Assembly (NCBI GenBank): GCA_034509735.1
Contig: JACGWO010000007.1
Coordinates: 24,952,046-25,016,045, forward strand
DNA length: 64,000 nt
Direction: 5' to 3'
Source: Sesamum alatum
Lineage: Eukaryota; Streptophyta; Magnoliopsida; Lamiales; Pedaliaceae
Shown here: positions 34,612-45,874 of the stretch, piece by piece
How the letters are laid out: every line of letters begins with the position of its first letter
Position numbering within the stretch: the first letter of the stretch is position 1
The notes under the pieces: generated by a model
Told to the model about the DNA's origin: nothing
The model's input: the letters and a program-made list of their open reading frames with translations, nothing else
Database searches by the model: none
Position numbers and translations under genes: made by a program

Positions 34612-37315
34612 TTTAAAATCTACATTTTAAAAAACAGTACGCAATCAGCAGAAAATAAAGACGGTGGTTTGACAAAAATAATTAAATGCTTGGTCTTTAG
34701 TCATTTAATCCTCCCACTATATATACGAAAACACGTTACTCTCAAACGTGATTTTCGGGAAATCCTTTCCTAGTGGGCTTGGGATCCACAGCGATTTTCT
34801 CATACCCGCTTTTACAATTCGCATGGAAAAGATCCTGTGGGAGGTATTCCATACCTTTCTCGTTCCACGAGATTCCCAAGATTGCTGCCTCACCCTTTCA
34901 CATGATCCCGAGGACTCCAAGCGAATCATGCTAATTAGGCGTTAGACCCAACCCAATCGACCGAGCCACAGACCCACTGGTACCCCCACGACTCGTGAGA
35001 CAGGTAACAGCAGCCCATTTTTTCGTTCATGACATAGTGCAGCTTCTTTTAAGTACAATAACATGCCACGACTCGTGAAACCACGCTATTGACCTAAAAC
35101 AGCTTCCTCACTATGTCATGGATTGGAAGGCATGGACAAACTCCTAGAGTTCATGTCCATTTTGTCTAGGGTCTAATATTTCAACATTGGTCCAACCAAT
35201 GTGAGAGCAGTAAATGACCGAGATCTCATAATAAATAATCATTCACACATTTATCCATCCTGCGTAAATTAAACCATCCATAGCAGTTATATGATAAATA
35301 AAAAACCCATTCATCCATCATAATAACCACATGCAAAATTAAAGCCTAGCACGCCCCTGTTGGATGATCACGAGCCCGAATCCTATGCGACCCACTGAGC
35401 CCGCAGTGGATCTATGGCCAATCTAGGGTTGGTCCTATACTATTACATTAACAGTAACCCAATCATCATGCTGATGGGCCTTGGTCTCTTTTTCTCTTTC
35501 TTTACTTCATGGAAAACTCCAAGGGACCTCCCGTCTGGGCGTCCCATGTGGTCCTTCCTTCTTCTCCACCAATTACAAAAAAAAATAGAAACCTCACTCC
35601 TAATCTACTCTCATTACATATTAAAAATAGAACCCCAGCGAAAACCCGGGGGAGTACATAAGGAGGGAGGTAGAATGCCTTATTATTCCAAGGCAACTAG
35701 AAAGAGAGAAGGAGAAAGCAGTAAAAGAGGCACACAGGCCCAACAGAAAATTAAATCATACATTCGGTCTAGGGCTCGTGATCATCCATTTCCATCCAAC
35801 ACACATAATCACATGATCTAATCACATAATTACAAGGGTTAATTACACTTACACCCCCTCTGAGAATGTATAATTACACTTTCCCCCAAAAAAGTTATGA
35901 AATTACACTTACACCCCCTCCGAAAATTCTCTGTTTACACCTGACCCCCATCCGTTAGAGTTTGGACGAAAAATGTTCACGTCAACAAAAATAATTACAC
36001 AAATTTTCAATTTTTCCCCTCATTTAACATTCTCATGTATACTTTTGTACTTATAAGAGGATAAGTGTAACGTATATGTATGGAGTGAGGCCAATATTAT
36101 TATATTTTTTCCTTATAAATACAAAATTATTGCACGAAAATGTTAAATGAGAGGTAAAATTAAAAATTTATGTAATTATTTTTGTTGAAATGAACATTTT
36201 CCGTCCAAACTTTAACGAATGGAGGTCAGGTGTAAACAAAGAATTTTTAGAGGGGGTGTAAATATAATTTTCAAAACTTCTTTGGGGGAAAGTGTAATTA
36301 TGCATTTTCAGAGGGGGTCTAAATATAATTAACCCTAATTACAATATACCAACAATTCATTATTTCCAATCATAATCATTCAAGATAAGAAATAAATGAA
36401 CATGTGCATAACGTGTGAAAAATAAAACACAAATATTGGTAACAGTATTTTCTCATTTTAGGAAAATCTTTCCTCATTATTTTAAGTAAAATAACCCCGG
36501 GATTTCAAATCCAATATATTTTACTCCTAAAATAATGTCTTTAGAAAAATTAGGAAAATTGAACCCAAAAACGAATTTTTCAGAATTAATTCAAAATTAA
36601 AACAGAAAATAAATTAAAAAAATAAAAAGAAAACAATACTAGGGTTTAAAACCCTAGCAGCAGCACCGGCCAGCAGGCTCAGCCTTGCCAGCCGCGCAGT
36701 TCTGACTGCGCAGTGCGCGTGCAGACACCTCCGTCTGCGTGCGCCTGGCGGCGCCGCCTGGTGCTCGTCCGCACGCGGACTCCTTGCCCCGCAGCCGCGC
36801 TCGTGCGCAGACACCCTCGTCTATGTGCGCGCGCACCTAAAGGCGCCGCCCTGCGTGCGTGCCTGCGCGCGCGGCCATCCTAGCCGCGCGACCAGGTGCG
36901 CAGATTGCCTGCGCGCTGGTCCTGGCGTACGCGCGCGGGCTCCCCTGCCCGTTTGCGCGCGCGCCAGGCCAGCGGCCTGTCTGAGGCCTCGGCTGCGCTG
37001 CCTGCTGGATGGCAGCGGGCGCCGCGCGCAGGCTTCCCTTGCCTGCGCGCGTCTGCCCTGCCGGCAGCGCACGGCTGCGCGCGGCCAGCCCTCCCGGTTG
37101 GTCGGCTGCTGCTGTTTCCCGTTTTCCGTTCAATTTTCCACCCCGTTTCCCAAGAAAAACTGAAAAATACCAATTTGCAGAGATTCACACAAATTGAAAA
37201 CAATAAAACGACATGCTTTTAAAATCAAGAAAATCAAGATTTAATCAAAAAACATGCCAAGATCACGTTTCATGCATAAAACGCACATAAACCCTAGGCC
37301 TATACACCGAACCGG
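34612..37315 (-). other. gag leader of element A3
   Basis: Non-coding leader with the family layout: GC-rich tract about 36650-37110, perfect inverted-repeat arms 35362-35377 and 35772-35787, perfect palindromes 35067-35077 and 34987-34997 (376 nt from the gag start). A 500-bp MULE-MITE is inserted at 35836-36335 between GC tract and module. Open frames crossing the GC tract on both strands are composition artefacts. Confidence 0.8.
35836..36335. mobile_element. MULE-type MITE, 500 bp, 9-bp target duplication
   Basis: A near fold-back element: the left half starts GGGTTAATTACACTTACACC and the right end, reverse-complemented, starts GGGTTAATTATATTTAGACC, with matching sequence for about 200 bp inwards on both sides, including ACACCTGACC and CGTTA-AGTTTGGACG blocks. 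Both ends are flanked by a perfect TAATTACAA (35827-35835 and 36336-36344). Nine-base duplications and long terminal repeats starting with G are typical of Mutator-like elements. No transposase is encoded, so mobility would need an autonomous relative elsewhere. Confidence 0.9.
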
Positions 37316-37327
37316 GCTCTGATACCA
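37316..37327 (-). promoter_or_regulatory. PBS of element A3
   Basis: GCTCTGATACCA on the plus strand (initiator tRNA-Met type), one base from the 5' LTR at 37329. Confidence 0.93.
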
Positions 37328-37328
37328 C

Positions 37329-39308
37329 TGAAAGAATATGTGGATCGTCTCGGGAAAATTGCGCGAATGCGGAAGCGCGGTATAAAATAAAAAATGCGGA
37401 ATTTAATGCATGCTTTAAAATTAAAGAACACGTTTCAAGGGGTGTGCCCTTGAAATTTCCCGGGTGTTTGGTGTATCACATGAATAAACAACATACAATA
37501 ATCATGGAGACCACAGGGTTGAAAAATAAAAAGAGGTGAAAACGTAAACCGAGACCTACCCATTGTCGTTTTCGTCTTCAACGGCTACACGCGTTGTTCC
37601 CCGTTTTACACCAAGATCTCGTTCTTGAGACCCTCCAAATCGTGACACACGATCCACCCATGTATCTTGCACGTCGTGCTAGCAACGAACAAGTATGTAA
37701 TTTATTGGAGTGGATGAATCAACAACACGTTATGAATTAACGGTATTGATTCATCAATGTTCTAATGTTAGAACAAGAGAACAAGAAAATGACTTTCTTG
37801 CTAAGAGAGAGGGGGCGGACGAGAGGGGAAAGGGAGAGAGACGAGTTGGTGTGTGTGTTGGAATTTCATCATCCTTCAAAAGGTGCAAGGCTAGGGGTTT
37901 ATATAGAGGAGGAGTTTAATCCTCTTTAAACTCCAACTCTTTAGAAGCTTAATTTGACTAGGATTTTGACCTAGTCAAAGTCCTAGTCAAAGTAGAATTT
38001 GACCTTGTCAAATTCAATCCTAGCCTTTCATCTCTCCCATTAAATCACAACCATTAATTTAATTTAATGGAATATTTAAATCCTATTAAATATTCCAAAA
38101 GGCCAAATAAATATGATAAATATTAATATTTATTCTAGGCCCATTAAATTAATTCCCTTAATAAATCCAATTTATTAATTTAATTCCCTTTATCAAATAG
38201 AAGGAATTAATTCTCCAAGAAAATATAGGACCCGATTAAATCCAATTTAATCATTCCTTTACTCCAACATTTAATTCCAAATTAAATACTAAGTGTGTGT
38301 GGATAGTGTGTGACTCTTTAGATTCACCTTTCAGCTAGACTTGATCGGATTCCTAGAATCTGTCCGTTACCATGGTGGCCATCTAGCAACGGTCCATTGC
38401 ACTAGAGACTAGGTGAAATATTTGGGGATGAACATTAGGCTCTAACAGTACACTTGTCCTTCTGTCTTCGGTCTCATCACTTAGGGTTTAGGGCACGGAA
38501 AATGCAGGTACCCATTTTGGACCTAAGTGTCGGTCTGTCCTTAGTAAACGCCGCAAGGGAAACCTTCCCTTCTGTTCAGTTACTGTGGCCACAGATTTTA
38601 GGGACAAGACACAGAGCATACATGAGACTAAACTGTCAATGCCTTTTGACAGGAGACAGATCCTTTCTTGAAAACTACTGTCACTCTGTACACCAGAGCT
38701 GCACTAGACATGGCTTATGACTACTCAAGAGTATTTTGGCAATCTCTCACCATATCTAAGATACAGACCTGGTGTACAGGTAAACTCAGCAGTTCCTCAA
38801 GTCAAAGGACTTGACCTGTACCGTTGGAACTGGGAATACACGTCATACCTTGCTGACCATACTCAAGGTCCTCCATAAGATGGTTCCCGCGAGTCACCTC
38901 AGTCAGCTGCTTCCTAGCATGCTAACCCACTAACACTGCTTAGACGACCTTCGTCACCCGTCGATGAAATACGACAGCAGATGCTTAGTGCAAGTCTCAA
39001 GGGGAATCTCGGTACCCATTTTTTGGGATTCCTTGACTTGGAGATTTCCGGACTGATTCGGTAAGACTGATTTCATGGACCTACCTCCAAGCGTAGTCCC
39101 AGTCCCCGAAATCGATTCTCATTCCGTGGGCTTTGTTTGCGTAGTGAACAGAAATGTAATAGCAGATATAAGTGAACGTAAACAAAGTGTTGCCATATGA
39201 ATTTTTTCACTTCTTTATTCATAAATGATTTATCAAACACCTGAAATTGTCTAGACATAGGTTACATATTCCTGCCAAAATTGGCTTACATGGTCACCTA
39301 TTCTAACA
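37329..39308 (-). mobile_element. 5' LTR of element A3
   Basis: 1,980 bp, pairs with 28585-30560. On the minus strand the TATA box is at 37898-37906, downstream of TTGAC/GGTCAA motifs at about 37955-38012. The conserved block is at about 38310-38417. This LTR would drive transcription of the element. Confidence 0.93.
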
Positions 39309-40217
39309 GTTGGCGTGAATGTTTAGGCTCCCGAGTTCCATACGAGTATGGTCCTTCCATCATCCGTCTCCAGCCTAAGTCTAGGGCATGGAATTGGGCG
39401 TCGGTTCCCATCCTGGACTAGACAACTATGCTCAATAACTTGAGACACGTCTGCTCTATTGATCGACGTAGGAAACCATTCTCTACTTGACCAATCGTTG
39501 TGGCCATAAATTTAAAGAGCTTAAACCGTCTCAGAGTGCATAGGAGACTCGACTGTCATATACGGATAGGTGACGGATCCTATCTTGGAACCCGTCGTCC
39601 TCAATACATATTCCGACTGCATTAGATAAAGCTTATGATGAACGTATCCCAGATACAGACATCTGTTGCCAGACCCTAGATACAACCTTCATATTTATGT
39701 GACTGCCATGATTCCTCAAGTCCGAGGACTAATCTCGTACTATCGGAGCCGGGAATTCCAGTCATACCGACCAAGCCTCCAAGGCTTCCATATGACGATT
39801 CCCGCGAGTCAGTTCAGTCAGCTAACACCCTTGTCAACTAACCCACTAATATTGCATAGATGTCCGACGTCTATCGCCGATGAAACACGATACTCATCCA
39901 ATGAATGCAATCCTTAGTGCAAGTCTCTATAAAACCCTCCATGCCCTGTCTCGAGGTCCTCGACTTGGAACCTTTCAAACCAACCCTCAGAAGTAGGTTT
40001 CATAGTTGCCATCCAATGCGCAGCCCAACTACATGGGTTATCCAATTGGTCTGTAGGCATTTGTTGTGACGTTAAAACGTTATTTAACGTAATCAGTAAG
40101 TACAACATACACATAGTGCCACGGATGAATACTTACTATATTCATCAAGTCAATAAAGATTGCTAAATAGTACCCAAAACCGCCAATCCAATTGGCTTTC
40201 TAGTCACCTAAATAACA

Positions 40218-40897
40218 GGGTGGGCTTACTGCTGATTGCCGTGGGCATTGGCTGAAGGTATGCGAAGTAAGCTGGACGTCGCACGCGTAGGGAACATGCG
40301 ACATGCGGATGGTAGGATGTTTCGTGCGCGGGCGAGTCCTTGTGTGCTGCTGCTAGGCAGATAACTTGCGGGCGCGCGCAAGCAAGGCATGGCGGAGGCA
40401 GCAAGACAAATCGATGCTGATAGTTGTGCTAGACGGTCATAGAAAGCGATTCCAGACAGTTACTGAGACGTGCGCAGAATCGTGGGCGATAGTTGGGGTT
40501 AACTGAGAACAGTATGTCGACAACTATTGACCACTCTGAGCTGATTAGATAGCTCAGTTGGCTTAGTTAGCCGATTTTGAGTGCCCAGCAATTGAGGCAT
40601 GTTCATGCAAAGTTTTGTATTTATATGCCCGCTAAGCTACACAATAAGGGGCGTGCAAGCCAACGACATTCCTTGTCTTATTGAATGGTCGATTAATGCA
40701 AGGTTGGGAATCTTTCCTGTAAATTGTGTGCCTCGTTTATATTGCTTGCTATATTGTGTTGCTTGTCTAAAATCTAATTCAGACTAAAACTAAACATGAG
40801 AGTTAGTGAGTTTGAGGGAAGGCTGACTGATTCTTGGGGCAGAATCAGGCCGCTCAGTGGGCGAAAATTCTTAGCTAGAAAAATCCCCTGTGGTAAC
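40218..40897 (+). mobile_element. Partial 5' LTR of a Ty3/gypsy element
   Basis: Non-coding sequence unlike the copia LTRs, ending just before a PBS-like site and followed by gypsy gag. Its left part is cut by the B3 LTR. A TATTTATATGC stretch near 40618 could be its TATA box. No second copy is in the window, so the LTR call comes from position alone. Confidence 0.5.
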
Positions 40898-40909
40898 TGG
40901 TATCAAGGC
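40898..40909 (+). promoter_or_regulatory. PBS-like site of the gypsy element
   Basis: TGGTATCAAGGC differs slightly from the initiator tRNA-Met PBS TGGTATCAGAGC and lies between the presumed LTR and the gag remnant, in the right orientation. Confidence 0.55.
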
Positions 40910-40999
40910 TTCCAGCAGGTTCTGTGAACTTTGGTTACGGCTGACCAAACTTCGTTGCATAATCGTGTAACTTAATTAGAGACTCAACTCCAGCGGGTC

Positions 41000-41559
41000 T
41001 TGGATTTGCTTGGTCAATCCCTGGAGATCTTACCTCCGACGTCGTTCCTACAGGTTGACTCCCGATGCATATGGGTTGATTCCTTGCAGAGAGCAACAAA
41101 TGCGATGCCAGGTGCAATTGAGGCCAGAGTTATATCTATTACTGGGCATGTTAGCGTTCTTGTGGATGTTGTTGATATGAAGTTCGTGGCCCGGAAGGAT
41201 GAGGTAAATTTTGTTAAATGGGCAGTGAGTAAGCTGGAAGACCGTGTTCCTCATTCCAAAGTAAAGGTTCCAGATCCAAAGCCCTGTGGCAGTGCTAGAA
41301 GTGCCAAAGAGCTGAAAATTTTCTTGTGGGATGGAAACATATTTCGAGGCAGTTCGTGTTCCTGAGGGGGAGAAAGTTTCGATTACCAATATGTATTTGA
41401 CTGTTGATGCAAAACTGTGGCGGCGGACTCGTCTCTGTGACGATGCCAGTGCGAACCACGACAATATTAAGACGTGGGAAGTCTTGAAAAGGGAGCTAAA
41501 AGGTTAATTCGCCCCTTGCAATACGTCCTGGCTTGCCAGGGAATCGCTGCGTAAGTTGA
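41000..41559 (+). pseudogene. gag: Ty3/gypsy gag remnant, N-terminal part
   Basis: Frame 41000-41365 contains SKVKVPDPKP and ARSAKELKIFLWD, which match the start of the gypsy retrotransposon gag domain. A frameshift near 41335 moves to a frame with YFEAVRVPEGEKVSITNMYL, TVDAKLWRRTR and TWEVLKRELKG followed by a stop, then FAPCNTSWLARESLRKL. These are the gag core motifs of plant chromovirus-like elements. The reading is cut at 41560 by a solo A-type LTR and resumes at 43553. The protein would form the particle core. The lineage is not resolved from these fragments. Confidence 0.8.
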
Positions 41560-43552
41560 TGAAAGAAATCGGTGGATCGTCCCGGGAGTTGCGCGAATGC
41601 GGAAGCGCGATAAAATTAAACATACGAAAAATAAAGCATGCTTTTAATTTAAAAGAACACGCTCAAGGGGTGTACCCTTGAGGTTCCCGGGCGTTCGGTG
41701 TATCTCATGATTATATAGCATGTAAAGAAATCATGGAGGCCATAGAGTTGAAAAAATAAAGAGGGACGAAAAAATAAAACGAGACCTACCCGTTGTCGTT
41801 TTCGTCTTCAACGGCTACACGCGTTGTTCCCTGTTTTGCACTGAGATCTCGTTCTTGAGACCCTCCAAATCGTGACACACGATCCACCCACGTATCTTGC
41901 ACGTCGTGCTAGCAACGAACAAGTATTTTTGGAGAGGATAGATCAATCACACGTTATGAATTAACGGGACTAATCTTCCCAAGTTCTAATGTTCCAAGAA
42001 CAAAAGAACAAGAAACAATTTTCTTGTAGAGAGAGAGGGGGCGGACGAGAGGTGAGGAGGGGAGAGACGAGCGTGTGTTGTGTGTGTGATTTCAAGAATC
42101 ATCATCCTTCAAAAGGTTGGAAGCTAGAGGTATTTATAGAGGAGGAGTTTAATCCTCTTAAAACTCCTACTCTAAGAACTCTAATTTGACTAGGATTTTG
42201 ACCTATTCAAAGTCCTAGTCAAACTAGTGTTTGACCTAGTCAAACAAATCCTAGCTTTCCATCTCCTCTTTCCATCTCAACCGTTGATTTTAATTTAATG
42301 GATTTAAATACCATTAAATATTCCAAAAGGCTAGAAGAACAAATATAATATAATAAATAAATATTAATATTTATTCTAAGCCCATTAAATCAACCCTTTA
42401 ATAAATCCTATTTATTAATTTAATTCCCTTTATCAAATAGAAGGAATTAATTTCTCCAAGAAAATATAGGACCCGATTAAATCTAATTTAATCATTCCTT
42501 TACTCCAATATTTAATTCCAAATTAAATACTAAGTGTGTGTGGATAGTGTGCGACTCTTTAGGTTCACCATTCAGCTAGACTTGGTCGGATTCCTAGAAT
42601 CCGCCCGTTACCATTGGTGACCATCTAGCAACGGTCCATGGCACTAGAGACTAGGTGAAATAATTGGGGATGAACATTTAGGTTCTAACAGTACACTTGT
42701 CCTTCTGTCTTCGGTCTCATCACTTAGAGTCTAGGGCACGGAAAAAAGCAGGTACCCATTTTGGACCTAAGTGTCGGTCTGTCCTTACTAAACACCGCAA
42801 GGGAAACCTTTCCCTTCTGTTCAGTTACTGTGGCCACAGATTTTAGGGACAAGACACAGAGCATACATGAGACTCAACTGTCAATACCTTTTGACAGGAG
42901 ACAGATCCTTTCTTGGAAACTACTGTCACTCTGTACACCCGAGCTGCACTAGACATGACTTATGACTACTCAAGAGTATTTTGGCAATCTCTCACCATGT
43001 CTAAGATACAGACTTGATGCACAGGTAAACTCAGCAGTTCCTCAAGTCAAAGGACTTGGCCTGTACCGTTGGAACCGGGAATACACGTCATACCTTGCTG
43101 ACCATACTCAAGGTCCTCCGTAAGACGGTTCCCGCGAGTCACCTCAGTCAGCTGCTTCCTAGCATGCTGACCCACTAACACTGCTTAGACGACCTTCGTC
43201 ACCCGTCGATGAAATACGACAGCAGATGCTTAGTGCAAGTCTCAAAGGGAATCCCGGTACCCCATTTTCGGGATTCCTTGACTTGGAGATTTTCGGACTG
43301 ATTCGGTAAGACTGATTTCATGGACCTACCTCCAAGCGTAGTCCCAGTCCCCGAAATCGTTTCTCAGTCCATGGGCTTTGCTTGCGTAGTGAACAGAAAT
43401 GTAAATGCAGATATAAGTGAACGTAAACAAAGTATTGCCATATGAATTTTCACTTCTTTATTCATAAATGTTTTTATCAAATACCAAAAATTGTCTAGAC
43501 ATAGGTTACATATTCCTGCCAAAATTGGCTTACATGGTCACCTATTCTAACA
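41560..43552 (-). mobile_element. Solo A-type LTR in gypsy gag
   Basis: 1,993 bp, plus strand TGAAAGAAATCGG to CACCTATTCTAACA, with a perfect GTTGA duplication at 41555-41559 and 43553-43557. TATA box on the minus strand at 42131-42138, W-box motifs at about 42190-42245, conserved block at about 42547-42661. The cleanest solo LTR in the window. Confidence 0.95.
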
Positions 43553-44133
43553 GTTGAAGCACTCAGATACGGCGAAAGACTCTATGTGAAGGAGTTCAAT
43601 TCGTTGATGTTTAATGTGAGAGATATATCCAAAGAGGACAAATTGTCTAATTTCCTCTAGGGACTGCAGAATGGGGCCCAGACGAACTTCATTGTCAAGT
43701 GTCAAGGATCCACACGGGTCAATCCTCTACAGTTGTTGAGTGCTTTACAAGAAAAGGCCGCACCCAAGCAAAAAGGCTTGATGTATGTTCGGGTGCAAGT
43801 GAATGGCAAAGAGGTGATGGCGATGGTTGACTCAGGCGCCACTCACAACTTTGTGGCTGACTATGAGATTCAGATGTTGGGACTATCTCTTACACAATAT
43901 TCCAGTCGTCTCAAGGCTGTGAATTTGGAGGCAAAACCGATTTAGGGTATTGCCAATTTTGAATTGAAGGTTGGCACATGGAAAGGAAAATGTATCTTGA
44001 TGGCGGTCCCCTGGACGATTTTGATGTGATATTTGGGACGGATTTCCTGTTGTTGACTCAAGCATCGATAATGCCCTGTTTGAGTGGTCCTTTTATTGCT
44101 GACGTTGGTTGCCCCTCTGTTGTACAAGTATAT
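43553..44133 (+). pseudogene. gag-pol: Ty3/gypsy gag C-terminus and protease remnant
   Basis: Continues the gag interrupted at 41560: YVKEFNSLMFNVRDISKEDK and a GLQNGAQT stretch after a stop. Frame 43733-43945 has QEKAAPKQKGLMYVRVQV, then the aspartic protease signature MVDSGATHNFVAD. After a stop near 43945 similarity continues with ELKVGTWKGKC and DVIFGTDFL, the second half of the protease. It is cut at 44134 by the LTR of element C. DSGAT rather than DTG and the fused gag-protease order separate it from the copia elements. Confidence 0.85.
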
Positions 44134-45860
44134 TGTTAGAATAGGTGACCAGAAAGCCAATTAGATTGGCGATTTTGGGAACTATTAGTCAATCTTTATT
44201 AATACAATATTATCCTGATGAATAGAGTAAGTATTCATCACTGGCACTGTGTTTGTTGTGCTTACTACTAACATTGAACGACATTTCAACGTCACAACAA
44301 ATGTCCACAAACCAATTGGATAACCCATGTAGTTGGGCTGCGCATTGGATGGCGGCTATGAAACCAATTTCTGAGGGTTGGTCTGAAACATTCCAAGTCA
44401 AGGACCTCGAGACTGGGCATCGAGTGTCCTATTGAGACTTGCACTAAGTATTGCATTCACTGGGTGAGTGCCGAGTTTCATCGGCGACAGATGAAGATAG
44501 GTTAGTTGACAAGGTGGTCGACTGACTAAAGTGACTCGCGGGAATCGTCATATGAAAGCCTTGGAGGCTTGGTCAGTATGACTGGAATTCCTGGTTCCGA
44601 TAGTACAGGATTAGTCCTCGGACTTTAGGAATCATGGCAGTCACGTGCATATGAAGACCATATCTTGGATTTGGCGAGAGGTGATCATTCTATAAGATGG
44701 TCATTATAAGCCTTGTCCAGTGCAGTTGGAGTATGTAGCGAGGACGGTGGATTCCAAGATAGGATCTATCCCCTGTCAGTACATGACGGTGATATCTCCT
44801 ATGCACTTTGAGATGGTTTAGACTCTGAAAGTCTATGGCCATAGCAATTGATTGAGTAGGAAAGGGTTTCCTAAATCGATCGATAGAGTAAACGCATCTC
44901 GGGTATGAAGCATAGTTGCCGAGTCAAAGATAGGAACCAACGCCCAATTCCATACCCTAGACTAAGGTCGGGAGACGGTCGACAATAGGACCATACCCGT
45001 ACGGAATCGGCGCCTAAATGTTCACGCCAACATTCACCTAGTCTCTAATGCTATGGACCGTTGCTAGAAGGCCACCCATGGTGACGAGCTCTGTTGGACA
45101 CGAGCCCAAGGTGAAGGAATTGACTTGGAGTCAATTTCAGAGGAGGATAAGTAATTGGATTACTTAAGTGATTGTCCATTGGATGGACGGGCCAATATTG
45201 TATCGGGCCCTCGTTTAATCGGTAGATAGGATTTATCGATTAATATAGAAAGTTGAGATGTTGGATCTTTTAATTAGATTAAAAGATCAACGAAAATTAC
45301 TTAAGTGGACATTAAATTAAATTGAATTTAATTTTGGGTTCGTCGTAATTGGATTACGGTAGAACCCGGTCCGTTAAATTTTGACCCGAGAGGTAGAACA
45401 AAGTGTAATCTCTTCTTTGATTTCATTACGGTAGAACAAAGTAAGATCAAGAAGGAAAACTATTTTGATAGTGTAATCTCTTCTTTGATTTCATTCTCTA
45501 GATCCGTTTTTTTCTAGCAAGAAAAACGAGATCTCTTCCGGTGTGGTGTGGACTACGTTAGAGGGTCTCTACGTTGGGACCTCGCGTGGACGAACGTCGG
45601 AGGAATCAATGCGTGTAGCCAATCAAAATACATAATCGAGAAAGGTATTCCGATTTATATTTTTGCTATCGGTTTCTTCTTTATTCTATAGCCACGAACA
45701 CTTATTTATTATATATATGTTTATATTCTTCGTTTATACACCGATAGCCCGGGAACGTTCAAGGGAACACCCCTTGAACGCAATTTAAATTCTTTTATTC
45801 CGCATGTTTTTATCTCCACCGCGCTTCCGCCGCGTTCCCAGGCCGATCCGCTTTCCTTCA
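44134..45860 (+). mobile_element. 5' LTR of element C
   Basis: 1,727 bp, TGTTAGAATAGGTGACCAGA to TTTCCTTCA. The conserved block at about 45035-45112 lacks part of its second half. A small internal duplication near 45396-45495 repeats GTGTAATCTCTTCTTTGATT. It is shorter than the other C-type copy because a segment after about 45390 is missing. Confidence 0.9.
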
Positions 45861-45862
45861 AG

Positions 45863-45874
45863 TGGTATCAGAGC
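45863..45874 (+). promoter_or_regulatory. PBS of element C
   Basis: TGGTATCAGAGC, initiator tRNA-Met type, two bases after the LTR end. Confidence 0.93.

Larger units (their letters stand above)
28585..39308 (-). mobile_element. Full-length copia element A3, 10.7 kb
   Basis: The only element in the window with both LTRs complete: 3' LTR 28585-30560, polypurine tract 30561-30575, pol and gag 30614-34611, leader 34612-37315, PBS 37316-37327, 5' LTR 37329-39308. Flanks ATTGG (28580-28584) and GTTGG (39309-39313) are a target duplication with one change. The LTRs differ by a few percent by eye, and gag-pol has several frameshifts, so it is old enough to be dead. A MULE-MITE (35836-36335) was inserted later in its leader. 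Confidence 0.95.
27261..40217 (-). mobile_element. 5' LTR of element B3, split by element A3
   Basis: LTR pieces 27261-28584 and 39309-40217 (about 2.2 kb together) rejoin exactly across A3 through the ATTGG/GTTGG duplication. It starts TGAAAGAATTGGG and ends CACCTAAATAACA, a variant terminus unlike the other LTRs. The left piece has a (GAA)n run at about 27621-27641. The conserved block lies at about 28402-28578, with an extra AT-rich insert of some 50 bp between its halves. The right edge abuts a gypsy LTR remnant, which was probably the target. Confidence 0.8.

Noticed and set aside
40218..40900. Host gene exon between B3 and gypsy gag
   Set aside because: Frames are short and without domains. 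The segment ends at a PBS-like site followed by gypsy gag, so an LTR explains it better.
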